This document shows, piece after piece, positions 5,827-12,842 of a DNA stretch of 23,356 bases; the stretch's first letter is position 1; every line of letters starts with the position of its first letter. Location: contig CAYFIR010000106.1 in NCBI GenBank assembly GCA_964343195.1, forward strand, positions 1 to 23,356, given 5' to 3'. Under the pieces are notes generated by a model, which saw nothing but the letters and a program-made list of their open reading frames with translations, was not told where the DNA came from and made no database searches. Source of the stretch: CAYVAP01 sp964343195. Lineage in GTDB: Bacteria; Bacteroidota; Bacteroidia; J057. The position numbers were made by a program, and so were the translations under genes.

Positions 5827-7812
5827 ATGAGACCCCATCTCTGTTTATGGCTGTTCCTGGCACTTGTGGTTTCTGCTACAGGCTTACAGGCGCAGCGTAG
5901 TGCCACCATTCTGGATCATAAGGACCGAATCCGTATTACGCCGCTGGATGTATTGAACTCATCTTATCGGGAAACCAATCTTTCTATCACTCCCGATGGT
6001 GAGTATCTGTATTTCATGTCCCTGCGTGGAGGTCAACGCTGGTCCCGAATGTTCATGACCTATAAGTCTGACTCCGTTTATGATGGGGATATCTGGTACT
6101 CCCAGAAAGTCGGTGGCAAATGGCAGGCTCCGAGATGTATGCCTTATGGAGTCAATACTTCAGAGGGGGAAGACGAGCCACATGTGTCCTCGGATGGAAG
6201 TTCGGTGTACTTTCAAAGCTGGAGCCCGGCCTGGGTTCTTTCCGGCGGGCCTTACTATCAGGTACGTCGGCGCGGTAGCCGCTGGGGCGATAAGGTCGGA
6301 ATGGGAAGCGGCATCACGGAGTTCTTCCAGTACTATAATGCCACCGATGGGATGAGCATCTCTCCCAATGAGCGCATATTCGTAGTAGCCGCCGGTCGAG
6401 ACTATGACGGCAATATGGACCTGTATATGAGCCGCAAGACCAGTCGGGGCTGGACCGTGTGCAGACGTATGAGCATCAGTACCCCGAGAAATGAACGATC
6501 AGTTTTTATCGCAGCAGATAACAGGACCATTTACTTTGCCTCTGATGGGTATGACGGGTTGGGCGGACTGGATATCTATAAGGCGACCCTACAACCGGAT
6601 GGTACCATGGGGGAAGTCATCAACATTGGAGCCCCTTTTAACACACCGGCAGATGATTACGGATTCATCCTGACTGCGGACGGAAAGGAGGCCTATTTTG
6701 TGCGAAATGGCGATATATACTTTGCAGATTTAACGGAGGCCGATGACCGAATACGGCCAGGAGATGTGAAGACCCCTCACACCCTCAGCGGCATTGTCCG
6801 GGACAGTGCCACCCTCGGAGGGCTCAGGGCCGAAGTCCTGCTACTCGATGCACGTACCAAGCGCCTCGTCGCCAAGGTCAGTACCAGTAGCAGCGGCCGA
6901 TACCAGATTGAGCTACCCAATGACGACAAAGTCTACGATCAGGTCGTAAGCAGGGACGGTTATGAAACCGAGCGAAAGCGCATCACCCTGCGGTCAAATG
7001 CTACCGGGCAAAACTATACCGCAAACTTCCTCCTCGCAGCAGATGCACCACCGATTATTGCCGAGACGCCTACTCCTCCTCCCACACCCGACCCGGAGCC
7101 CGTTACCCCCGATCCCGATCCGGAAGAAACTTCCACCCGCTCAGATATCGAAGTAGATCCCGAGCCATTGCCTGATCCGGAGCCAGATCCCATCGTAACA
7201 GACCCCGTTGAGGAGCCAGTGCCTGAACCGGTAGAAATTGAAGAGCCTGAGGACCCCTATTCATTTGAAGGAGTAGCAGAAAATAACCTGACATTGCTGC
7301 TCGATGTCTCAGCTTCCATGCAGGAATCTCAAAAACTGCCCTTGCTGAAGGATGCCCTGGAACGGCTGCTGACTCATATGAGGCCGGAAGACCGGATCTC
7401 CATCATTGCCTATTCTGGTGATGTGCGGGTAGTCGTCGATGGGGTTTCTGCGGCGAATCAGCATGAAATTATGGATGCCATCGAAAGACTGGCCTCTTCC
7501 GGTAGCACAGATAGCCGTGCAGCTCTGCGAAAAGCGATTAGACTGGCCCGTGACAATTACATCCCGGGGGGAAACAACCGCATTATTCTCGCCACTGACG
7601 GATCTTTTGACATCGAAGGCCTATACAATCTGGGCGAAAGAGTTGCTGACAGTGGGATCGCGCTATCGGTATTCTCCTTTGGCAAACTCCCCGATTATAA
7701 GATTGAGCAGTTTAACGAACTGGCAAAGCGGGGAAGTGGATTTTACTCTGATATAACCCGCGAAAATGCGGATCAGGCACTTCTAAAAGAGGCCAAAGCT
7801 GTAAGGCAGTAG
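5827..7812 (+). CDS. Secreted PD40 beta-propeller / vWA domain protein
   Basis: The 661-residue protein has a signal peptide (1-23, ending LQAQ). Residues about 45-305 hold at least five PD40-type propeller repeats (SITPDGEYLYF, PHVSSDGSSVYF, SISPNERIFVV, ADNRTIYFASDGYDGLGGLD, LTADGKEAYF). Next come a carboxypeptidase-regulatory-like beta sandwich (about 319-390, LSGIVRD to DGYETERKRITL), an acidic Pro-rich linker (about 408-478), and a von Willebrand A domain (about 486-655). The MIDAS metal site is intact: DVSAS (493-497), Thr561 and Asp591 (ATDG). In Bacteroidota the PD40 and regulatory domains usually precede an OmpA peptidoglycan-binding domain; here a vWA domain stands in its place. A periplasmic or surface adhesion/scaffold role is inferred. 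No type IX C-terminal sorting domain is visible. A strong terminator follows, so it is probably transcribed alone. Confidence 0.9.
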   Translation: MRPHLCLWLFLALVVSATGLQAQRSATILDHKDRIRITPLDVLNSSYRETNLSITPDGEYLYFMSLRGGQRWSRMFMTYKSDSVYDGDIWYSQKVGGKWQAPRCMPYGVNTSEGEDEPHVSSDGSSVYFQSWSPAWVLSGGPYYQVRRRGSRWGDKVGMGSGITEFFQYYNATDGMSISPNERIFVVAAGRDYDGNMDLYMSRKTSRGWTVCRRMSISTPRNERSVFIAADNRTIYFASDGYDGLGGLDIYKATLQPDGTMGEVINIGAPFNTPADDYGFILTADGKEAYFVRNGDIYFADLTEADDRIRPGDVKTPHTLSGIVRDSATLGGLRAEVLLLDARTKRLVAKVSTSSSGRYQIELPNDDKVYDQVVSRDGYETERKRITLRSNATGQNYTANFLLAADAPPIIAETPTPPPTPDPEPVTPDPDPEETSTRSDIEVDPEPLPDPEPDPIVTDPVEEPVPEPVEIEEPEDPYSFEGVAENNLTLLLDVSASMQESQKLPLLKDALERLLTHMRPEDRISIIAYSGDVRVVVDGVSAANQHEIMDAIERLASSGSTDSRAALRKAIRLARDNYIPGGNNRIILATDGSFDIEGLYNLGERVADSGIALSVFSFGKLPDYKIEQFNELAKRGSGFYSDITRENADQALLKEAKAVRQ

Positions 7813-7856
7813 ATTTGCCGCAAGCCAGTCAGGCTTTAAATAAGACTGCTTAAGCA

Positions 7857-7898
7857 AGATAGATTCCCACTCATCTGGGAATCTATCTTTTTTATTTT
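7857..7898 (+). terminator. Rho-independent terminator after the vWA gene
   Basis: A 12-bp perfect stem (7857-7868 with 7877-7888), extendable by an A-T pair, is followed by TTTTTTATTTT. It lies 45 bases past the stop codon. Confidence 0.9.
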
Positions 7899-8015
7899 GG
7901 ATACCCCGAATATTGCTTGAATAATCATTCAAAGAATTCCTCACCCTTTCCTAACTCACGAGGATCTGCTGACAGTTTTTCCGAATTAGCCCAAATTTTT
8001 TTACTCCCCACCAGG

Positions 8016-8660
8016 ATGGCAATTGATTACCCTCCCACGACCAAAGTCGAAGAAGCCCTTGCTCGACTTGAGCACCTGAAACGGCGCAAAACACGTCGAA
8101 AGCGCATCACCTTACTGATTATCACCTCATTGGTTCTCATGGGAGCCTGGGGAAGCGGATGGATGTGGTACAATCAACAGTCATCTACATCCAGGGTCGT
8201 TGAAAGCTATGTAACCCGTGAGGCAATAAACACAGATGAAATGACCTCTCTGTTGCTTCAGGGGAAGAAAGGGGTAATTCTGCAAACTGCCGGCAGCCTG
8301 GATACCCTGCGATCCATGGAGGACTTCGAAGCGTATCAGAGATGGCTCGAAACCAAACTGGCTACTGTGGAACCTCAGGAAGTCGATACTATGTTGAAGC
8401 CGCTAGAGGTAGCTGCCGTTGAGATTGAGGGGGAACTGGCCATTCGGGAGTTGCTCACCTTTACCATCGCGAATTATGATGCAGAAGTCGATTACCTGAT
8501 CGATTTTGATAATGGAGTTACCCGATCCATGGACAGTGTCATGAGGTATCGCTATCCACTTCCTGGCCATTTTGAATTGAAGGTGTGGTCCTATCGGGAC
8601 ACAGATACTTCGCTTTTTGTCAAAAAGTATTTCATCGACTCGGTACTCGTCTCTCCCTGA
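8016..8660 (+). CDS. Single-pass membrane protein with PKD-like domain (short paralog)
   Basis: The frame is open from a TTG at 7917, just after the terminator, but ATG 8016 (MAIDYPP) is the better start, because it matches the N-terminus of the next gene. The 214-residue product has a short cytoplasmic segment (VEEALARLEHLKRRKTRRKR, 11-30), one membrane span (about 31-50), and an extracytoplasmic part with a GVILQTAGSLDTLRSMEDF region (86-104) and a PKD-like beta sandwich (about 145-205, with VDYLIDFDNG and RYRYPLPGHFELKV). It aligns over nearly its full length with the first 210 residues of the protein at 9035-10273 but ends where that protein's linker and TonB domain begin. Function is unknown; it may pair with the longer paralog in the membrane. 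Confidence 0.8.
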   Translation: MAIDYPPTTKVEEALARLEHLKRRKTRRKRITLLIITSLVLMGAWGSGWMWYNQQSSTSRVVESYVTREAINTDEMTSLLLQGKKGVILQTAGSLDTLRSMEDFEAYQRWLETKLATVEPQEVDTMLKPLEVAAVEIEGELAIRELLTFTIANYDAEVDYLIDFDNGVTRSMDSVMRYRYPLPGHFELKVWSYRDTDTSLFVKKYFIDSVLVSP

Positions 8661-8796
8661 TCCGTTGCCTATCGCTGTTGCCCATATTCCACATTTATCT
8701 AAAAGTACGTAATCGGTTCTATTGGCGATTTGTACTAGCCGATCAGTATAGTAGGCAGTTCGTCCTGTCTATTTGACGATTCGATCCCATTAAGAG

Positions 8797-8862
8797 TCCT
8801 CATAAAGGATACGGCTCGGTATTTGTCCTTTGAGGAAAGTATCGACTATAGATCTATTCCTC
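8797..8862 (+). other. Mutually exclusive hairpin segments upstream of the PKD-TonB gene
   Basis: TCCTCATAAAGGA (8797-8809) can pair with TCCTTTGAGGA (8826-8836, with a 2-nt bulge), while GAGGAA (8832-8837) can instead pair with TTCCTC (8857-8862). The middle segment can only serve one partner at a time, as in attenuators. I cannot tell whether it is transcribed. The rest of the 374-base gap 8661-9034 holds no convincing ORF. Confidence 0.3.
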
Positions 8863-8966
8863 AACAGGTCTAATTCGGGCTATAAGACTATTTGCGAAAA
8901 GGGAGCTTTAATCATGCTTCTCTTTGACTCCTGATCTCCCGCTCCCCTGTGGATGCCGGGGGGGAG

Positions 8967-9017
8967 AAATTTTGTGCCTGAAAAGCCTGTCTGAACTCAT
9001 GATAGATCTCTCAGACA
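8967..9017 (+). promoter_or_regulatory. Possible -7 box and leader hairpin of the PKD-TonB gene
   Basis: AAATTTTG (8967-8974) differs from the TAnnTTTG -7 consensus at one base. Downstream, TGTCTGA (8988-8994) pairs perfectly with TCAGACA (9011-9017) over a 16-base loop, ending 17 bases before ATG 9035. Such a leader hairpin could influence translation. No matching -33 element is visible. Confidence 0.35.
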
Positions 9018-9034
9018 AGAAATAATGGGAAGAT

Positions 9035-10273
9035 ATGGCAACAGATATTAACACTCAATCCACCAATGTAGAAGACGTTCTTGCTCGCATTGAAAAGCGT
9101 GAACGTAGCAAAAGTCGCCGCAAGCGCATCGTCGTCGGCGCCATCGCAATCGCAGTGCTAGGAGGTTCTGTCCTGGGTTTTAACGCTTTGACCCGGGGTG
9201 ACCGGAATCTGGAGGTGTTTGCCTATGATGACATCTCAGAGGATCGCCTTCAGGCTATGCTGACCTCCAATGTCTCTGGCATCCTGGTCGAGCACCCGGA
9301 TCTGGGTACGGAGACCATTCGCTCCATGGCCGACTATACCCGCATCAACGAAGCCATCGCACTGGCCGAGCGCTATGAGGCTCTTCAAAACAATAGCCTG
9401 GGTACTGATACCGCGAATGTCCTGCAACCATTTGTCATTGATATTGCGGGAGAACGCCGGGCGGGTGAAGTGTTGACCTTCACCATCGAGAATTTTGATC
9501 CAGAGATCGATTACCTGCTGGATTTGGGCAATGGACAGCGCCGCAAAGTCGATGTGCAGACCCGATATCGGTATCCACGTACCGGGAACTTTGAAGTCAA
9601 CCTGCTGGCTTCCAAGGGAGAAGCAAGTAGCCTGTATACCAAGCATTTGACCATTGAGCGTGCTCTGCCACAAGAGCAGGAAGCGACTACTCCGACACCT
9701 GAGCCTACTCCTCAGGTAGAAGAGTCTGTACAAATCGCTGAGGAGACCGACTCCGATATTCCTGAGGAGGAAGTGGCAGCGCTTTTCGAAACGAATAATG
9801 TAGATCCCAGCCTGTTTGCTGCTGGTGAGGCGGAGCCAATGGATTTTGGGCCTTCGCAACGCCGTCCGGCGCCAACTCCTACCAATCCTAGAGGAAATGA
9901 AGAGGAAGAAGCTGCCCCCCAACGTTCTGCTACGTCCGCTACCGGTGTTGTGGCAGGTCCACTGCTTGTCTCAGAAGTAGAGCCCAGTTACCCTGGTGGT
10001 GCGAGGTCGATGGCCCGATTTATCCAGCGAAACTACGAATATCCCCGTGAGGCTCGAGATGCCGGCATTGAGGGGACGGTTATCATCCGGTTTGTGGTAA
10101 ATGCCGACGGTTCTCTCTCCAAGTTTACCTTGATAAAAGGCATCGGAGGTGGATGTGATGAAGAAGCCATGCGCATCGCCCGCGCCATGCCCAACTGGGT
10201 TCCTGGCCAGCAGGGAGGGCAGAACGTAGCGGTTTACAAGTCGATTCCCATCACTTTCCGCCTACTGAACTAA
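9035..10273 (+). CDS. PKD-like / energy transducer TonB-type protein (long paralog)
   Basis: TonB-family proteins span the periplasm and couple inner-membrane energy to outer-membrane receptors. This 412-residue protein has an N-terminal cytoplasmic helix ending in KSRRKR, a membrane span (about 32-50), an extracytoplasmic domain with GILVEHPDLGTETIRSMADY (82-101), a PKD-like sandwich (about 147-205, IDYLLDLGNG and RYRYPRTGNFEVNLL), a Thr/Pro/Glu-rich linker (about 212-310) and a TonB C-terminal domain (about 318-412: YPGGARSMARFIQRNYEYP, GTVIIRFVVNADGS, ITFRL). Residues 1-210 are paralogous to the preceding gene, so the pair arose by duplication with gain or loss of the TonB half. A PKD domain between the anchor and the TonB domain is unusual to me. 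No ExbB/ExbD or TonB-dependent receptor gene is in the window. A strong terminator follows. Confidence 0.88.
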   Translation: MATDINTQSTNVEDVLARIEKRERSKSRRKRIVVGAIAIAVLGGSVLGFNALTRGDRNLEVFAYDDISEDRLQAMLTSNVSGILVEHPDLGTETIRSMADYTRINEAIALAERYEALQNNSLGTDTANVLQPFVIDIAGERRAGEVLTFTIENFDPEIDYLLDLGNGQRRKVDVQTRYRYPRTGNFEVNLLASKGEASSLYTKHLTIERALPQEQEATTPTPEPTPQVEESVQIAEETDSDIPEEEVAALFETNNVDPSLFAAGEAEPMDFGPSQRRPAPTPTNPRGNEEEEAAPQRSATSATGVVAGPLLVSEVEPSYPGGARSMARFIQRNYEYPREARDAGIEGTVIIRFVVNADGSLSKFTLIKGIGGGCDEEAMRIARAMPNWVPGQQGGQNVAVYKSIPITFRLLN

Positions 10274-10301
10274 TAGCAACGTATCGATTTATACATAGAG
10301 G

Positions 10302-10329
10302 TCCGCCGATTTCCATCGGCGGATTTTTT
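10302..10329 (+). terminator. Rho-independent terminator after the PKD-TonB gene
   Basis: A perfect 9-bp GC-rich stem (TCCGCCGAT 10302-10310, ATCGGCGGA 10315-10323), a TTCC tetraloop and six Ts. Confidence 0.93.
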
Positions 10330-10412
10330 GTGTTTATGTAGAATATTTCCATTGAATCTGTAATAAATTGCAACTTGACCAGACAAATAGAGCAGATTCA
10401 TCAACCCAAGCT

Positions 10413-11393
10413 ATGGAAGATATATTTCTACGTATTGAGGGAGTTACCAAGGCATATGACCAGCATGTAGCGGTTGACAATGCCAGCCTTGGCGTTCCCC
10501 GAGGGAAAATTTTTGGTCTGCTAGGCCCAAACGGAGCCGGCAAGACTTCTATCATCCGGATGATCACCGGTATTACCGCACCCGACAGCGGAGTGATCTA
10601 CTTTGATGGCGAGCCCCGGGGCGAGCGTCATGCCCGCGAAACAGGTTACATGCCTGAGGAACGAGGCCTTTATAAAAAGATGAAGATCCGGGAGCAGATC
10701 GTATACCTGCTCAGTCTCAAGGGGATGACCGAAAAGGCGGCCAAACAAACCGCGGATGAGTGGCTGGCACGGTTGGAACTCACCGATTGGGCCGACCGTC
10801 CTGCCAACGACCTCTCCAAAGGGATGCAGCAAAAGGTGCAGTTTATCTCCACCGTGGCCCATGAGCCCAAACTGCTGATCCTGGATGAGCCTTTCTCCGG
10901 TCTGGACCCGGTAAATGCCAAGCTCATCGAGTCGGAAATCTATCGACTCAAGGAAAAGGGCACCACTATTATTTTCTCAACTCACCGCCTGGAGCAGGTA
11001 GAGGAGCTTTGCGACTACATCGCCCTGATCAATAAGGGCTCGGTCATGCTGGAAGATGACATAACCGAGGTGCGACGCAAGTTCCAAAAGCAGGTATACC
11101 GGGTGGACTTCAAGGGAGATCGGTCCATTATCCAGTCCATGGAGGGGATCACAATCAATGACCTGACCGACAAAACGGCCATGATTCAGTTGGCACCAGG
11201 CTATGACTACAAAGATGTACTGCGCCGTTTGCTGGATACCCCGCTGGAAATCCTGACTTTCGAGTTGCATCTGCCGCGCCTGACAGAAATATTCATCGAG
11301 CTGGTAACCGGAAAACCCTATAAGCCAAGCGTTGACCGCGAAGCCTCCATTCTTGCCACCCAAACCATCAACGAAGACGATAGCGAAGTATGA
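10413..11393 (+). CDS. ABC transporter ATP-binding protein (NatA-like)
   Basis: The cytoplasmic ATPase of an ABC-2 type exporter. I use ATG 10413 (MEDIFLRIEG) rather than the upstream TTG at 10368, because the family domain starts there; this gives 326 residues. Motifs: Walker A GPNGAGKT (38-45), the YMPEERGLYKKM segment (79-90) where the Q-loop glutamine is replaced as in NatA relatives, signature LSKGMQQK (134-141), Walker B LLILDEP (154-160) and H-loop His191 (FSTHRLEQ). A C-terminal extension (about 215-326) fits the DUF4162-type domain. The last codon overlaps the permease start (ATGA), so the two proteins are made in coupled fashion. NatAB exports sodium in Bacillus; the substrate here is not evident, and other drug or ion exporters share this architecture. 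Confidence 0.93.
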   Translation: MEDIFLRIEGVTKAYDQHVAVDNASLGVPRGKIFGLLGPNGAGKTSIIRMITGITAPDSGVIYFDGEPRGERHARETGYMPEERGLYKKMKIREQIVYLLSLKGMTEKAAKQTADEWLARLELTDWADRPANDLSKGMQQKVQFISTVAHEPKLLILDEPFSGLDPVNAKLIESEIYRLKEKGTTIIFSTHRLEQVEELCDYIALINKGSVMLEDDITEVRRKFQKQVYRVDFKGDRSIIQSMEGITINDLTDKTAMIQLAPGYDYKDVLRRLLDTPLEILTFELHLPRLTEIFIELVTGKPYKPSVDREASILATQTINEDDSEV

Positions 11394-12694
11394 ATAAGAT
11401 AGCCATTATTTTCCGCCGCGAATACCTCAATATCGTACGGAAACGAACCTTCCTGATCGGAACCTTCTTGGTTCCCCTGGGACTGGTGGCCTATTTTGCC
11501 ATCATTTTCCTCTCTGCCAAAATGGTGGAAAAGGAATATTATACCGTTGTCGTCCGGCAGGATGACAATGATATCCTGACCAATCGCCTGGCCGATACTG
11601 AACTGGTTACCTTTGAGTTCTCCGATCAAAGCGATGCAGAACTAAGGGAGAGGGTGCAGTCAGAAGATTCTGTCCTATACCTGACCCTGCCCAGCATTGA
11701 CAACATCCGGGACAGAAAAAGTCAGACCGTACAGCTGCTTTTTGCCGGGAAAAACCCCAGTAAACCTGTGGAGCGGCAGGTAGAGCGCGAAATTGAGAAT
11801 GCCATCGAAGCCTATCGGCGGGAGGCTGCCGGGATTACCGATGAACAAATCGATCGCTCCTCTTTCGACCTGGACTTTCAGAAAAAGGAACTCACGGACG
11901 ATGGGGTTTCTTCCTCTAACGAAGACATCGGAACCATCATCGGAATGGGGATTTTCTTCCTCGTTTACCTATTGATCTCCATCTACGGATCGATCTTGAT
12001 GCAGGGGGTCATAGAAGAAAAGTCCAACCGCATCGTGGAAATTGTGGTATCCTCTGTGAAGCCTTTTGAGCTTTTGCTAGGAAAAATTACCGCCATCGGT
12101 TCGGCAGGTATTACCCAGTTCATTCTATGGATATTGTTGTCGATAGGGGTCATGTTTGGCGCATCATTCTTCATGGGTTCTGTTGATCCAGCGGCGATGC
12201 AGACCCCCGGAGTCGATGTCCAGGAATCCATGAGCCAGGCGGAACGAATCATGTACCAGGTGCAAATTTTTGACTGGAGCATCCTCTGGTTCGTACCTCT
12301 ATACTTCCTGGGCGGATTCTTCCTCTTCGGCTCTCTGATGGCCGCAGCGGCCTCTGCCGTAGACAACATCCAGGACGCTCAGCAGTTCCTGACCCCGATC
12401 AACATTCTGCTGATTCTACCCGTCCTGTTTTTCTCCAACCTCATCCAGAATCCCAACGGAGCCTTTGCAACTTTCATTTCACTTTTCCCCTTCAGTTCTC
12501 CAGTGAGCATGTTGCTAAGGCTCTCGCTGACAGAAGTCCCCTGGTGGGAAATCGCGCTCTCGCTGGCGATTCTGGTCGTGACTTTCCTTGGCTGTGTCTG
12601 GATCGCAGGTCGCATCTACCGCACTGGTATCCTGATGTATGGCAAGAAGCCTACCTTTAAGGAACTATTCCGTTGGGTAGGGTATCGGAGCTGA
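11390..12694 (+). CDS. ABC-2 type transporter permease (NatB-like)
   Basis: The inner-membrane partner of the ATPase encoded just upstream, with an ATGA overlap. The 434-residue protein has the layout of the ABC-2_membrane_3/NatB family: an N-terminal basic segment (RREYLNIVRKRTF), a first span (about 20-43), a large extracytoplasmic domain (about 45-185), then five further spans (about 188-212, 232-262, 298-322, 333-354, 383-408). The conserved cytoplasmic stretch VIEEKSNRIVEIVVSSVKP lies after the second span and probably contacts the ATPase. Only one permease gene is present, so the transporter likely has two copies of each subunit. A terminator directly follows, closing a two-gene operon. 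The substrate is unknown. Confidence 0.92.
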   Translation: MNKIAIIFRREYLNIVRKRTFLIGTFLVPLGLVAYFAIIFLSAKMVEKEYYTVVVRQDDNDILTNRLADTELVTFEFSDQSDAELRERVQSEDSVLYLTLPSIDNIRDRKSQTVQLLFAGKNPSKPVERQVEREIENAIEAYRREAAGITDEQIDRSSFDLDFQKKELTDDGVSSSNEDIGTIIGMGIFFLVYLLISIYGSILMQGVIEEKSNRIVEIVVSSVKPFELLLGKITAIGSAGITQFILWILLSIGVMFGASFFMGSVDPAAMQTPGVDVQESMSQAERIMYQVQIFDWSILWFVPLYFLGGFFLFGSLMAAAASAVDNIQDAQQFLTPINILLILPVLFFSNLIQNPNGAFATFISLFPFSSPVSMLLRLSLTEVPWWEIALSLAILVVTFLGCVWIAGRIYRTGILMYGKKPTFKELFRWVGYRS

Positions 12695-12723
12695 TTTTTA
12701 GAAAATCTTCTAAACAAATATTC

Positions 12724-12758
12724 ATGAGGCTGCCTTGTTAGAGGTAGCCTCATTTTTT
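12724..12758 (+). terminator. Rho-independent terminator of the ABC operon
   Basis: An 11-bp stem (12724-12734 with 12743-12753, one G-U pair), an 8-nt loop and a run of Ts, 30 bases after the permease stop. Confidence 0.88.
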
Positions 12759-12842
12759 ATGGTCTTCAGGGCAAATGCCTACCTTTGGCTCAGCCAATTA
12801 TACCTGTAATCGCTAACCCTTTAACTTTCCAACTCTCCCTCC

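Noticed and set aside
7917..8015. Longer start (TTG 7917) for the short PKD protein
   Set aside because: The extra 33 residues are low complexity and not shared with the paralog, whose N-terminus matches ATG 8016.
9236..9922. Minus-strand frame of 228 codons opposite the PKD-TonB gene
   Set aside because: Antisense to a well-supported gene; no recognisable domain, and composition is typical of a reverse-strand shadow.
12784..12806. TTTG...TATACCTG as a promoter for the DUF255 gene
   Set aside because: The spacing of 11 bases is too short for -33/-7 elements, and the -7 match is poor.
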